A DNA stretch of 64,000 bases from Oryzomonas japonica (GCF_008802365.1 NZ_VZQZ01000002.1:124001-188000), one strand, 5' to 3'; numbered from the stretch's first letter, positions 26,234 to 35,524 are shown. Notes: generated from the letters alone by a model not told the origin. Made by a program: numbers and translations.

Positions 26234-27793
26234 TTGTTCATCCCCCTGTTTTTAACGGTCCTCTTGTTGGCCGGTGAACTTCATCATCCCTGCCTGTCCG
26301 CGGCGGAAACCACAACAGGGATCGCCCAATCGGCCCACGATGACGGAAAAGGCGCGGAGAAGGGGAAAAAGGAGTCGAGCCCGGCCGCGGAAACACCGGC
26401 CGTAACCCGTCACACCATCACCATGAAGGGCAAGACACTGACCTATACAGCGACCGCCGGCGAGCTGCCGGTGCAAAACGATGCCGGCGAAACCGAGGCC
26501 CAGATCTTTTTTGTCGCCTATAGCGTTCCCAACCCTTCGCCCACCGCCAAACGTCCGCTGCTGTTCATCTTCAACGGCGGCCCCGGTGCGTCGTCGGTCT
26601 GGCTGCACCTTGGGGCGGTCGGTCCCCGTATCGTGCGGATGCTGCCCGACGGCAGGATGCCCGCCCCTCCCTTTCATCTGGAGGACAACGACACGACCTG
26701 GCTGGAGTGGGCGGACCTGGTGTTCATCGACCCGGTCGGCACCGGCTACAGCCGGGCGGCCAAGGCGGATCTGGCGAAAAAATTTGCCACGGTCCAGGGC
26801 GATGTGGACTCATTGGGGCGGTTCATCAGGCTTTATCTGGGACGTTACGAACGCTGGGGAGGGCCATTGTTCCTGGCGGGAGAAAGCTACGGGGCATTCC
26901 GCTCCGCGGGTCTGTCCGAATACCTGCTTGAGCACGGCATCGCGCTCAACGGCATCGTGCTGATTTCCTCGGTTATGAACATGCAGCCTCTCAGCTTCGA
27001 CCAGGGCAATGACCTCCCCTACCCCTTGTTCCTCCCCAGTTATACGGCAACGGCATGGTACCATCACAAACTGGCGCCTCAATTCCAGGCCGACCTGGAC
27101 AAGACGCTGGCCCAGGTGGAGTCATGGGCGGCCACGGAGTACACGGCGGCACTTGTCCAGGGAGATAGCCTGCCCGCCGAAAAACGCCGCGAGGTTGCCG
27201 ACAAACTGGCTGAATTCACGGGACTGGATGCGGCCTTCATCGCCAACCGCAACCTGCGTATCGACAACAGAAGCTTCGTCAGGGAACTCCTCCGCGACCG
27301 GCAGCAGATGGTTGGATATCTGGACAGCCGCTTCACGGCTCCAGACCTGGAACCGTCGAACCCTCGCGGCTTTGACCCCGCCGTGGCCATCATCAAGCCT
27401 CCCTATACCGATGCTTTCAACCGCTATATTCGCACGGAATTGGGGTACAAATCCGACCTGGAATACTTTGTCCTGGGCGGCGGCATCGGACACTGGGATT
27501 GGGAAGCGAAGAACAGCTACGCCGACACAAGTGATAATCTGCGCAACAGTTTTGCCAAAAACCCCTACATGAAACTCTTTGTGGCCATGGGGCTGTTCGA
27601 CCTGGCAACCCCTCATTTTTCCAGCATGTACACCCTCAATCACTTAGGATTGACGCCGGCACTCCAGAAAAGCATTTCAACCCATCGTTACCGTGCCGGA
27701 CATATGATCTATCTGGACAGCACCTCCCGGGGGCAGTTGAATCGCGACGTGAGGGAGTTCGCCCATAAAGCGCTGGCCGAAAACCCACGCTAG
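26234..27793 (+). CDS. Serine carboxypeptidase (S10 family), exported
   Basis: About 519 residues. An N-terminal hydrophobic segment (FIPLFLTVLLLAG) acts as signal peptide, followed by a charged linker. The alpha/beta-hydrolase core has LFIFNGGPGASS (oxyanion region), the nucleophile motif GESYGAF, a late aspartate in MGLFDLATP and histidine in AGHMIYL, the Ser-Asp-His triad order of peptidase S10. These enzymes remove C-terminal residues from peptides, here probably in the periplasm. The start is uncertain: TTG at 26234 has GGAGGTAAG at 8 nt, whereas the GTG/ATG at 26150/26153 and ATGs at 26192 and 26201 have no ribosome site. It stands alone. Confidence 0.85.
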   Translation: MFIPLFLTVLLLAGELHHPCLSAAETTTGIAQSAHDDGKGAEKGKKESSPAAETPAVTRHTITMKGKTLTYTATAGELPVQNDAGETEAQIFFVAYSVPNPSPTAKRPLLFIFNGGPGASSVWLHLGAVGPRIVRMLPDGRMPAPPFHLEDNDTTWLEWADLVFIDPVGTGYSRAAKADLAKKFATVQGDVDSLGRFIRLYLGRYERWGGPLFLAGESYGAFRSAGLSEYLLEHGIALNGIVLISSVMNMQPLSFDQGNDLPYPLFLPSYTATAWYHHKLAPQFQADLDKTLAQVESWAATEYTAALVQGDSLPAEKRREVADKLAEFTGLDAAFIANRNLRIDNRSFVRELLRDRQQMVGYLDSRFTAPDLEPSNPRGFDPAVAIIKPPYTDAFNRYIRTELGYKSDLEYFVLGGGIGHWDWEAKNSYADTSDNLRNSFAKNPYMKLFVAMGLFDLATPHFSSMYTLNHLGLTPALQKSISTHRYRAGHMIYLDSTSRGQLNRDVREFAHKALAENPR

Positions 27794-28152
27794 TCTCCTG
27801 TGTGGTCCATTCACTGTTGTAACTTCTCCCGGCAGGTGAACCGCCTCCTGAATGTATCATTTCCCTATACAGGTACATTTCGGTCCTGTTTCTTGTAAAA
27901 TTGAATAATATCAGCATATTGTCGCAACATAACCCTCCGTACGCATCGTCATCGCTGTATGGGACTGGTATACAGACACCCATGCAGCCCCCCACCTTCT
28001 GAGCCGCCCCAGGCACGGTTACGCACAATAATATTCAATAATATACGTATGTTAAATTATTGTTCACACCATATATGAGTTATGGCACGGCCGATGCAAA
28101 TTATATGGGTAAGGAAACACGCTGGACACCCGATGGAAGAAAGGAGAGAGCC
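27794..28152. other. AT-rich intergenic stretch
   Basis: About 360 nt between the S10 peptidase gene and the tandem small membrane proteins. AT-rich near 28025-28075 with overlapping short palindromes (AATAATATTCAATAATAT), likely holding the promoter of the two small genes. No gene was supported here. Confidence 0.5.
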
Positions 28153-28389
28153 ATGAGAACCTTATCAGCAACGCTATTGTCCCTGATGATCACTGCAACC
28201 AAGGTGCTGGCAGCGGGAGGGGGAAGTGAAGGTGAAGGTTTGGGCTTGCTGGCGACATTCTTCATCGCATTCGGGATATTGATCGTCCTGTTCCAGTTCA
28301 TCCCCGGTGTTATGCTCTTCGTCGGGATGTTGAAGGGAATCTTCTCAGCCGGTGATGAAAAATCACACGGAACCACGGGCGCAAAATAG
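28153..28389 (+). CDS. Small membrane protein, first of a tandem pair
   Basis: 78 residues. A cleavable-looking signal (LSATLLSLMITATKVLA) is followed by a glycine-rich segment and one strong membrane helix (LGLLATFFIAFGILIVLFQFIPG, about 30-52), then a short amphipathic tail. ATG has AAGGAGAGAG upstream. The next gene encodes a 78-residue protein with the same layout and a matching helix pattern, so the two are paralogues. Function unknown; no known family recognised. Confidence 0.8.
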   Translation: MRTLSATLLSLMITATKVLAAGGGSEGEGLGLLATFFIAFGILIVLFQFIPGVMLFVGMLKGIFSAGDEKSHGTTGAK

Positions 28390-28462
28390 CACCACAACCG
28401 GTTACCGCGAGAATGGAAATACTCACACAGGTAGTCGTACGGAGAATAAAGGGGAGGACGCC

Positions 28463-28699
28463 ATGAAAGCCACAGTACTTAAAAACGCTCTGCTGTTGAG
28501 CATAGGTTACGTTTCCAACGCGTTTGCGGCAAGCGGCGCACGGGAAGATAATAGCGGTCTGTTCGTATGGATATTCCTTGGATTCTGCGCCCTGATCGTC
28601 ATTGCCCAACTCATGCCGGTCATGCTGCTGCTGTTCGGCTTTGCCAAGGGGCTCAGCAAGGATAAAACCGCCGAACCGCAGACGGTAAAGACCAAATAG
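28463..28699 (+). CDS. Small membrane protein, second of a tandem pair
   Basis: 78 residues with signal peptide (LKNALLLSIGYVSNAFA), a short polar stretch, one membrane helix (LFVWIFLGFCALIVIAQLMPV) and the tail FGFAKGLSKDKT, which parallels VGMLKGIFSAGDE in the preceding gene. ATG has GGGGAGG upstream at 5 nt. It starts 73 nt after its paralogue and is probably co-transcribed. Function unknown. Confidence 0.8.
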   Translation: MKATVLKNALLLSIGYVSNAFAASGAREDNSGLFVWIFLGFCALIVIAQLMPVMLLLFGFAKGLSKDKTAEPQTVKTK

Positions 28700-28728
28700 G
28701 GAAACCGGGCGGGAACGGCTGCCCCGGT

Positions 28729-29340
28729 TCAGGGATTAATAGCCACGGCAAGCAGAACCGAGTAGACGCGTTCACCTTTGTGCATGGTGGTCGCCCTGCG
28801 GATAGCGATGGAGGTAAAACCGGCCTGGGCAAGAAACCCCTCAAGTTCTTCCCGGCTAAAACCATGGTGGAACACGCCGGTCTGGTTATCGTGGAAGCTG
28901 CCGTCCTCGGTCTCCAGGTCAGCCAGAGCGACCCAGCCGCCGGGGTGCAACAACCGGCGCAGCGACGTCAAAAGCGGGACGATCTCCGGGATGTGATGCA
29001 GGGCCATGGCACTGGTGATGAGATGAAAGGGACCTGCGGACAGTTTCCCCTGTTCCAGATTGCAACAGAGCGCACGCGTATTTTGGATGCCTGTCGCGGC
29101 GCATTTGGCGGTCAGGCGATCGACCATCCCTTGGGAACTGTCCATGCCGACCATGCTGTGCAGGGCGGGTGCCAAATCAAGGGTCAGCAGGCCGGTGCCG
29201 CAACCGTAGTCCATCCCGTCCCAATCCGCTGAAAGCGGGACCGCATCTCTTATGGCTGCCCCGATGTCCGCTGCCAGCTTTACCCGGCGCGGTTCTTCGT
29301 CCCACGTTGATGCTACGGTATCGAAATTTTTCCGTTCCAT
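28729..29340 (-). CDS. SAM-dependent methyltransferase (class I)
   Basis: 203 residues. It starts FDTVASTWDEEPRR and has the SAM-binding motif I as DYGCGTGLLTLDLA, an acidic motif II around VGMDSSQGM, and HHIPEIVPLLTSLRRLLHPGG, typical of the UbiE/Methyltransf_11 group. A cytoplasmic small-molecule substrate is likely but unknown. GGGAGG lies 7 nt before the ATG. It converges with the tandem membrane protein genes and lies 100 nt after the metallo-beta-lactamase-fold gene on the same strand. Confidence 0.88.
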   Translation of the reverse strand: MERKNFDTVASTWDEEPRRVKLAADIGAAIRDAVPLSADWDGMDYGCGTGLLTLDLAPALHSMVGMDSSQGMVDRLTAKCAATGIQNTRALCCNLEQGKLSAGPFHLITSAMALHHIPEIVPLLTSLRRLLHPGGWVALADLETEDGSFHDNQTGVFHHGFSREELEGFLAQAGFTSIAIRRATTMHKGERVYSVLLAVAINP

Positions 29341-29443
29341 GGCAATTCCTCCCAAAACAGCTTGATATGGCGTACTCCACGGCGGGCGCCTGACGCTGCG
29401 CGTGCGTTGCAGAGAACGCCCCGCCAGAACCGCTTTCCGATGA

Positions 29444-30277
29444 TCACACCTCAAGGGTATACCCAACCAGCGCAACCTGGAATTCCCGCGGCAATTCCCG
29501 CGACAGACGTGCCGAGGCGGCAAAACCGGTGCAATGCCCGGCCGCTATCTTCCTGATCCCCCACTCCTTGAGCGCCTGAATGGTTTTTCCCGTTTGCTCC
29601 TGGCTGCAAAAGGCCAGGTGGGTCCCGCCGATCACGGCGTACACATCGCGCCGGCCGGTCATATAGGCGATATGCTCCAGCGTATTGACCAGCCCGGCAT
29701 GGCAGCATCCCAGAACGACCACCAACCCCTTATCGGTCTCCAGCACCAACGACTGGTCGTCAATCGTGGCGTCCAGTTCCTGCCCGGTGCAATCGCAGTA
29801 CAACCCCTGATCACCGGTTTCGAACGCCGTGGCGCGAGGAACCTCGCCGGACAGGTGGACTCCGGGAGCCAGTTCGCGGAATGCCGTCGAAAGATCGAAT
29901 GTCGCCCCGGCGTTTTCCAATGTTTCCCGCCCCTGGGACAGGCCGATGGGAAAGCACTCACCCGTATCCTTTACCCGGTAGCGTGGGGCGAAGATACCCG
30001 TGTGCCCGTACACCCGACGGGGGCCGAACTCCTGCAGGTAGGGAAGCAGGCCTCCCGTATGATCGAAATGGCCGTGGGAAATAGCCACTTTTCCGACTGC
30101 GGAAAGATTCTTGTTCATCCGGCGGGCGTTGTGCAGCAGGGTAAGCCCTTGACCGGTATCGAACAGGATGGCCTCCCCCCCGGACGGTTCGATCAGGGCG
30201 GCAAAGCCGTGCTCTCCCAGAGTGCCGCAGATGGGTCCGACTGAATTTTCACACAGGACGGTGATACGAAAGTTCAT
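29444..30277 (-). CDS. Metallo-beta-lactamase-fold hydrolase (COG1237-like)
   Basis: 277 residues with the metal-binding motif SHGHFDHTGG (about residues 68-77), the later GCCHAGLVNT and C-terminal AGHCTG histidines. The sequence fits the group that includes the archaeal 7,8-dihydropterin-6-methyl-4-(beta-D-ribofuranosyl)-aminobenzene-5'-phosphate synthase, whose bacterial members have no settled substrate. Several cysteines (CDCTGQ, GCC, CTG) are notable. No signal peptide. The ATG has GGGTGA upstream. Confidence 0.85.
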   Translation of the reverse strand: MNFRITVLCENSVGPICGTLGEHGFAALIEPSGGEAILFDTGQGLTLLHNARRMNKNLSAVGKVAISHGHFDHTGGLLPYLQEFGPRRVYGHTGIFAPRYRVKDTGECFPIGLSQGRETLENAGATFDLSTAFRELAPGVHLSGEVPRATAFETGDQGLYCDCTGQELDATIDDQSLVLETDKGLVVVLGCCHAGLVNTLEHIAYMTGRRDVYAVIGGTHLAFCSQEQTGKTIQALKEWGIRKIAAGHCTGFAASARLSRELPREFQVALVGYTLEV

Positions 30278-30372
30278 ATGTCACCCTTTCGGCATCTTCG
30301 ATTCAGGGTGCAACCACGTCGCCCTTAAACATATTAATATACATATATTTAATACCGTGTCAACAACTGCAA

Positions 30373-30408
30373 CAAAAAACCGCCCGGCAGCATCAGGCTG
30401 CCGGGCGG
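30373..30408 (-). terminator. Strong terminator after the VKOR-DsbA gene
   Basis: CCGCCCGGCAGC and GCTGCCGGGCGG form a 12-bp GC-rich stem, followed on the minus strand by TTTTTTG. An A-run on the other side also gives the plus strand CAAAAAG, so only minus-strand termination is supported. Confidence 0.88.
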
Positions 30409-30455
30409 CAAAAAGGAGATTCCAATGGCATTCATGGGGGAGTTGCCGCAACCGT

Positions 30456-31484
30456 CTACCGTCCGACCTCGACGATGGCCTCTTTTATGGCGCTTCTGGT
30501 TATGTCGCGGCTGCCGACCAACAGTTTTCGTTTTTTGGTTCTGGTGTTGTCGACCACCACCGTGGGGGTGGCTTTGACCCCAAAGCCGCGAAACAGGGAT
30601 TCAAAGAGCTTGACGCCGTTCATCAGTTCAACAAAGTTGTGTGGTCGAAGCTTGATACCCAGGGGAGCCACCGCCGCCTGGACCTGCTCCGGGGTGGGGT
30701 TCTTCGTTGACCGGGAGAGTTCGTCCAATACATGGCGCAGGCGCATGTATTTATCCTTGTTGTACATGATGAATTGCAGGTTATAGGGGGTATAGTTGGA
30801 GGTGTCCGGGTGGATCGGCATGTCGACGAACGCGACGCGGGCCGTTGCGGCAATCTCCGGAAACACCTTCTCTATTTCAGGCTCCACCCTGCGACAGACG
30901 GGGCAGAACCAGTCGCTGACAACGTACACCGTGGTGTCGCTCTGGCGCTTCCCGAAGTAGATGTCGGGGCCTGCCGCCTCTGCCTCCTTCTGTACACCGA
31001 CCAAAGCTGCGCCGAGGCCGATCAGAAGTGCAAGGGCCATCACCACGACATGGGTCAATTTTGCTTTCATGCTTCCTCCTAACGCTGTTTGCGTAGCCAG
31101 TAATTCGTAGAGCAGGACGAAACCTGTCGTGACGACCATTGCTGCGATGCCGAGGCAGACCGGGCACCAGGCGCCAATAATGTACTTTTGGATCCAGATC
31201 AGCCGCAGTTCGGCACCGGCGGCCCCGCTGACGCCGTAGAGCAACAGCGCACCGGCAAGGGGGATGCGCTTGCGCAGAGCCGCAAGCAGGATCAGCACCC
31301 CGAAGAAGAGACAGCCGAACCAGCCGAAATCCATTCCAAAGATTGCAAATTTTGCCGTTTCGCTGCACATGGCCGTGCATATTTTCAGGCCGGAGAGTAC
31401 TGAGAGGGTCAGGCCCGCCAGAAGCGCCAGCCAGAGCACAACGCCGGCGACCGCTTTGCCTGCACCGCATGATGATAAAGGCAT
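30456..31484 (-). CDS. VKOR-DsbA fusion protein (disulfide bond formation)
   Basis: 342 residues. The N-terminal half is a vitamin K epoxide reductase domain with four or five membrane helices (first at about 12-32), the loop cysteines LKICTAMC and the active-site WCPVC. A membrane helix (HVVVMALALLIGLGAALVG) leads to a periplasmic thioredoxin-like domain with DWFCPVCRRVEP and cis-proline region KATPTVVVD. Such fusions oxidise exported proteins and pass electrons to quinone, replacing DsbB/DsbA. Useful in an organism exporting multiheme cytochromes. The start is uncertain: ATG at 31484 has AAGAG upstream, ATG at 31514 has none. Confidence 0.9.
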   Translation of the reverse strand: MPLSSCGAGKAVAGVVLWLALLAGLTLSVLSGLKICTAMCSETAKFAIFGMDFGWFGCLFFGVLILLAALRKRIPLAGALLLYGVSGAAGAELRLIWIQKYIIGAWCPVCLGIAAMVVTTGFVLLYELLATQTALGGSMKAKLTHVVVMALALLIGLGAALVGVQKEAEAAGPDIYFGKRQSDTTVYVVSDWFCPVCRRVEPEIEKVFPEIAATARVAFVDMPIHPDTSNYTPYNLQFIMYNKDKYMRLRHVLDELSRSTKNPTPEQVQAAVAPLGIKLRPHNFVELMNGVKLFESLFRGFGVKATPTVVVDNTRTKKRKLLVGSRDITRSAIKEAIVEVGR

Positions 31485-31781
31485 CGAGTTACTCTTGCTT
31501 GCTGAAGAATTCATAGAATCGCAAATAATGTATCGCTTATTCCCGTGGGCATCAACCCCATGTGTGATTAAAGCCTCAATATAACACGGCGGGCGTAAAA
31601 TGCGAGTGCAATTTTCCGTACCGCGTGGGCCCTGAGGCGGTTGCAGGACTCGGCAATAACGGCATGTCGCACCTGTCGTACCACCGGGACGCTCACCCCG
31701 CTTGACCCGGCCGCGCATCATATCTATAGTAATGGCAGATTGACTCCATTCAGATCAACGATACCACCTGAGACGAGCGAG

Positions 31782-32990
31782 ATGACATCACCTTTGCACC
31801 ACAAACCGTTCCTCCTCTTTTTGCTGGCGCGCGCCGCAGCCACCATCGCGTATCAGATGACCGGCGTCGCCGTGGGGTGGCAGATCTATTCCCTGACCCA
31901 CCGCGCCTTTGACCTCGGTCTGGTCGGACTCGTACAATTCATCCCCTCGGCAGCGTTGGTACTGCTGGTGGGGCATGTTGCCGACCGTTATGATCGTCGC
32001 CGGATCGTCTCTCTCGCACAATTCGTGGAGGCGGCGGCGCTGTTCGGCCTCTGTCTGGGAAGCCACGCCCAGTGGGCCGGCAAGGAAGCCATCCTTGCGT
32101 TCATCTTCCTGATCGGCATCGCCCGCGCCTTTGAATTCACCACCCTCCAGACCCTGGTCCCCTCGCTGGTGGATCAGGAAACCCTGCCCCGGGCCATGGC
32201 GCTCAACGCTTCGGTCAGACAGGCGGCCGTCATTATCGGTCCGATGATGGGCGGTTTCCTCTACATTGCCGGCCCTGCCGTGGTATATGCCGTCAGCGGC
32301 GCGCTCTTTCTCCTGTCGGCGGCGGCTATTGTGGCAATCAGGATCGAACGACCGCCGTCACTACTCCGTGAACCGGTTTCCCTCCACTTTGTCTTTGCAG
32401 GTATTTCCTATATCCGCAGCCGCCGGGTCGTGCTGGGGGCCATATCCCTCGACCTGTTCGCCGTGCTGCTCGGCGGCGCCACCGCCCTGCTGCCGATCTA
32501 TGCCCGCGACATCCTCTCCGCCGGCCCTTGGGGGCTCGGTTTCCTGCGTTCCGCACCGGCCGTCGGTGCCTTTGCCGCATCCATCTACCTGGCGCGCCAA
32601 CCATTGCAGCGCAAGGTGGGGAAGGTCATGTTCGCCGCGGTAACCTGGTTCGGCATCGCCACCATCGTCTTTGCCCTCTCCACGTCCATCGCCCTGTCGT
32701 TCGTGGCGCTGGTGGTGCTCGGCTGGTCCGACATGTTGAGCGTGGTCATCCGCTCCACGCTGGTGCAGTTGGAGACCCCCGATGAAATGCGCGGACGGGT
32801 CAGCGCCGTCAACGCCATCTTCATCGGCACCTCCAACGAGTTGGGAGAATTTGAGTCGGGGTTGACCGCCGCCTGGTTCGGGGCAATGCCCGCCGCACTG
32901 ATCGGCGGTATCGGCACCTTGCTGGTCGTCCTGCTCTGGAGGCGTTTTTTCCCCGAGCTGGCGCAACGCGAGCGGCTCCAGGCGGATTAA
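31782..32990 (+). CDS. MFS transporter, EntS-like
   Basis: 402 residues with about 12 membrane helices. The GHVADRYDRRRIV loop between TM2 and TM3 is the major facilitator signature. Overall it looks like the EntS/DUF894 group that includes the enterobactin exporter, but many members have other or unknown substrates, and no siderophore genes lie nearby. The ATG at 31782 has a weak GAGACGAG site upstream; a longer in-frame start at 31641 would overlap the divergent VKOR-DsbA promoter region. Inner membrane. Confidence 0.88.
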   Translation: MTSPLHHKPFLLFLLARAAATIAYQMTGVAVGWQIYSLTHRAFDLGLVGLVQFIPSAALVLLVGHVADRYDRRRIVSLAQFVEAAALFGLCLGSHAQWAGKEAILAFIFLIGIARAFEFTTLQTLVPSLVDQETLPRAMALNASVRQAAVIIGPMMGGFLYIAGPAVVYAVSGALFLLSAAAIVAIRIERPPSLLREPVSLHFVFAGISYIRSRRVVLGAISLDLFAVLLGGATALLPIYARDILSAGPWGLGFLRSAPAVGAFAASIYLARQPLQRKVGKVMFAAVTWFGIATIVFALSTSIALSFVALVVLGWSDMLSVVIRSTLVQLETPDEMRGRVSAVNAIFIGTSNELGEFESGLTAAWFGAMPAALIGGIGTLLVVLLWRRFFPELAQRERLQAD

Positions 32991-33103
32991 GACCTGTCCG
33001 CACAGACCTTGCAGATCGTTCTCAGTACAATCTGACACTTTCTTTCCAGCACGCCACTGTGGTATTACTAGCGGGACGTGACTCCATCACGGGGAGCCGA
33101 TTC

Positions 33104-33691
33104 ATGCTTCTTTGGCACATATTCTGGGTTTATACGCGGGTTGCCCTCTTTTCCTGGGGTGGCGGGCCGGCCTCACTTGCGCTGATGCAGCGCGAAACCA
33201 CGACGGCGTTCTGGTTGCCGCCCGGGGGTACGGCCCCGGTGCCGTGGATGTCCCCTGAAGAGTTTGCCGATGCCGTGGCGGTGGGCAATGCCTTGCCGGG
33301 CCCGGTTGCGCCCCAAGTATCGGCCTGTGTCGGCTACAAGCTGGCCGGGGTTCCCGGCGCCGTGGCCGCAGCAGCGGGAACGGTGGTCCCCACGACCCTG
33401 TTGATGCTTATCATGGTGGCCTACTTTTTCCATGTCAAGGACAGCCCGAACATAGCGGCGGCCCTCAAGGTGGTGCGGCCGCTGGTGGTCGGTCTCCTGC
33501 TCTGGACCGCCTACGACATGGCCTTTTCGGTCTTCGGCGCCGGCAAGAACGGGTGGGGGTCGGCTCTGACCATCGGCTGGGACAAGATCATCTTCGTCCT
33601 GGCGGCCTTTGTCCTTTTAACCTTCACCAGGACCAATCCGGCGCTGATCATCTTCGGCGGGGCGTTGATCGGCGGGCTGCTCTACCGCTGA
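33104..33691 (+). CDS. Chromate transporter family protein, single-domain (half-size ChrA)
   Basis: 195 residues with five or six membrane helices. It has the conserved ChrA motifs FSWGGGPASLALMQRE, EEFADAVAVGNALPGPVAPQ and GYKLAGVPGAVAAAAG. Full ChrA proteins have two such domains; short-chain members usually work as pairs encoded by adjacent genes. Here only one copy is seen, with no partner in the next genes, so it may be a homodimer or not act on chromate at all. GGGGAG lies 8 nt before the ATG. Followed by the sensor kinase gene after 39 nt, on the same strand. Confidence 0.88.
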   Translation: MLLWHIFWVYTRVALFSWGGGPASLALMQRETTTAFWLPPGGTAPVPWMSPEEFADAVAVGNALPGPVAPQVSACVGYKLAGVPGAVAAAAGTVVPTTLLMLIMVAYFFHVKDSPNIAAALKVVRPLVVGLLLWTAYDMAFSVFGAGKNGWGSALTIGWDKIIFVLAAFVLLTFTRTNPALIIFGGALIGGLLYR

Positions 33692-33730
33692 CGCACGGCA
33701 ACATTTGAGAGACAAGGAGCAGGGACAACA

Positions 33731-35524
33731 GTGATCACACGACCTGGGCAAAGACATCGGCACACCTACGGCCCCCGGGCCGGCCTCGGACGCCTCCTGC
33801 GGACCTGTCTTGCCGTTCTGTTCCTGTGCCTCCCGGCCCTGCCCGCCTTCGGCGCCACCGGCGACCAGAGCCGGAATCCCGGCGACAAGGTCATCATCGT
33901 CGGCGGCAACCGCGCCTACCCTCCCTACGAGTTCCTTGACAAGGACGGCCAACCGGCGGGGTACAATGTGGATCTCACCCGGGCCATCGCCAAGGTTATG
34001 GGGATGAAAGTGGAATTCCGCTTCGGCGCGTGGTCCGAGATGCGCACCGCCCTCATGAATGGCGAGATCGACGTCCTCCAGGGGATCTCCTTTTCGGAAG
34101 AGCGATTAGGGTCCATCACCTTTTCCCCTCCCCACACCATCGTGCACCACGCCATCTTTGCCCGCAAGGACACCAAACCGGTCAACTCCATCCAGGAGTT
34201 GCACGGCAAGGAGATCATCGTTTTCCGCGACGGGATCATGCATGATTCCCTGAGGAATCTCGGCTTCAGCGGCGACCTGCACTTCTCCGACACCCCGGCC
34301 GACGCCCTGCGCCTTCTCGCCTCCGGCGCCCACGACTACGCGGTCGTCGCCATCTTGCCCGGCATGTACCTCATCCGGGAACTCCACCTGACGAACGTCG
34401 TTCCGGTGGCGACCAGCATTGCGGCCCAGAAATACTGCTATGGCGTCAGAAAGGGGAATGACGAGCTGATGACCCGCATCAGCGAAGGGCTCGCCATCCT
34501 CCACAAAACCGGCCAGTACCAGGCGATCTACGACAAATGGCTCGGCACCCTGGAGCCGCCGCCGGTCTCCTGGGAGCGGGCCGTGCGCTATGGCGCCCTC
34601 GCCCTGGTCCTGCTCCTGCTCATTCTGGCCGCCACGGTGGTCTGGTCCCGAACCCTCCAGAAGCGCGTGGCGCTGCGGACCCAGGAACTGGCCCGCGAGT
34701 CGGCGGAGCGTAAACGCGCTCTGGAAGAACTACGCCGTCACCAGGACAAACTCATTCAGGCCGACAAGATGGCCTCCCTGGGTATCCTCGTCTCCGGCGT
34801 GGCCCACGAGATCAACAACCCCAACGGCTTGATCCTGCTCAACATGCCGATCCTCAAGGAGGTCTACCAGGACGCGGTGGAGGTCCTGGAGGCCCACTAC
34901 CACGAATCCGGTGATTTCCCCCTTGGCGGTCTCCCTTATTCGCGGATGCGCAACGAGGTCCCCCACATGCTGGACGAGATGCTGGAGGGCTCGAAACGCA
35001 TCAAGCGCATCGTCGAGGAGCTCAAGGATTTCGCCCGCCAGGACGACAACTCCGGCAGCGACCTTTTCGACCTGAATCAGGTGGCCCAGGCGGCCGTACG
35101 CCTGGTCGACAGCTCACTCCGCAAGGCAACGGTCAATTTTTCGGCGGAGTACGCCGCCGATATCCCCCAGGTGCGGGGAAACACCCAACGCATCGAACAG
35201 GTTGTCGTCAACCTGCTGCTCAACGCCTGCCAGGCGCTGCCCAACACGGAGTGCAAGATATCCCTGGCCACGTTCCGCGTCAGCAATGCCAGGATCGTGG
35301 CCCTGACCATAACGGATGAGGGGGTCGGCATAGCCTCCGAACATATCCCCCGCCTGACCGATCCGTTTTTCACCACCAAGCGGGAAACAGGAGGGACCGG
35401 ACTGGGCCTCTCGGTGTCGGCGGGGATCGTCAACGAACACGGCGGGACGCTCAAGTTCACTTCGGCCCCCGGCGCAGGCACGACCGTCATTCTGACCCTC
35501 CCGGCCGCCGAGGAGACGACCTAA
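33731..35524 (+). CDS. Sensor histidine kinase with periplasmic solute-binding domain
   Basis: 597 residues. A signal anchor (about 20-40) is followed by an SBP_bac_3 domain (about 55-275; AYPPYEFLDKDGQPAGYNVD, VLQGISFSEERL), one membrane helix (about 288-306), a coiled coil, and a kinase core with the phospho-acceptor in SGVAHEINNPNG, an N-box (NLLLNACQALP) and G-boxes (DEGVGIASEHI, GGTGLGLSVSAG). The domain choice implies sensing of an organic acid or amino acid in the periplasm. GTG has AGGAG upstream. The stop overlaps the regulator start (TAATG), so the two are co-translated. It is the likely partner controlling dctA. Confidence 0.92.
   Translation: MITRPGQRHRHTYGPRAGLGRLLRTCLAVLFLCLPALPAFGATGDQSRNPGDKVIIVGGNRAYPPYEFLDKDGQPAGYNVDLTRAIAKVMGMKVEFRFGAWSEMRTALMNGEIDVLQGISFSEERLGSITFSPPHTIVHHAIFARKDTKPVNSIQELHGKEIIVFRDGIMHDSLRNLGFSGDLHFSDTPADALRLLASGAHDYAVVAILPGMYLIRELHLTNVVPVATSIAAQKYCYGVRKGNDELMTRISEGLAILHKTGQYQAIYDKWLGTLEPPPVSWERAVRYGALALVLLLLILAATVVWSRTLQKRVALRTQELARESAERKRALEELRRHQDKLIQADKMASLGILVSGVAHEINNPNGLILLNMPILKEVYQDAVEVLEAHYHESGDFPLGGLPYSRMRNEVPHMLDEMLEGSKRIKRIVEELKDFARQDDNSGSDLFDLNQVAQAAVRLVDSSLRKATVNFSAEYAADIPQVRGNTQRIEQVVVNLLLNACQALPNTECKISLATFRVSNARIVALTITDEGVGIASEHIPRLTDPFFTTKRETGGTGLGLSVSAGIVNEHGGTLKFTSAPGAGTTVILTLPAAEETT

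Noticed and set aside
30168-30710. 180-codon plus frame across the terminator of the VKOR-DsbA gene
   Set aside because: It runs through a strong terminator and opposite two supported genes.
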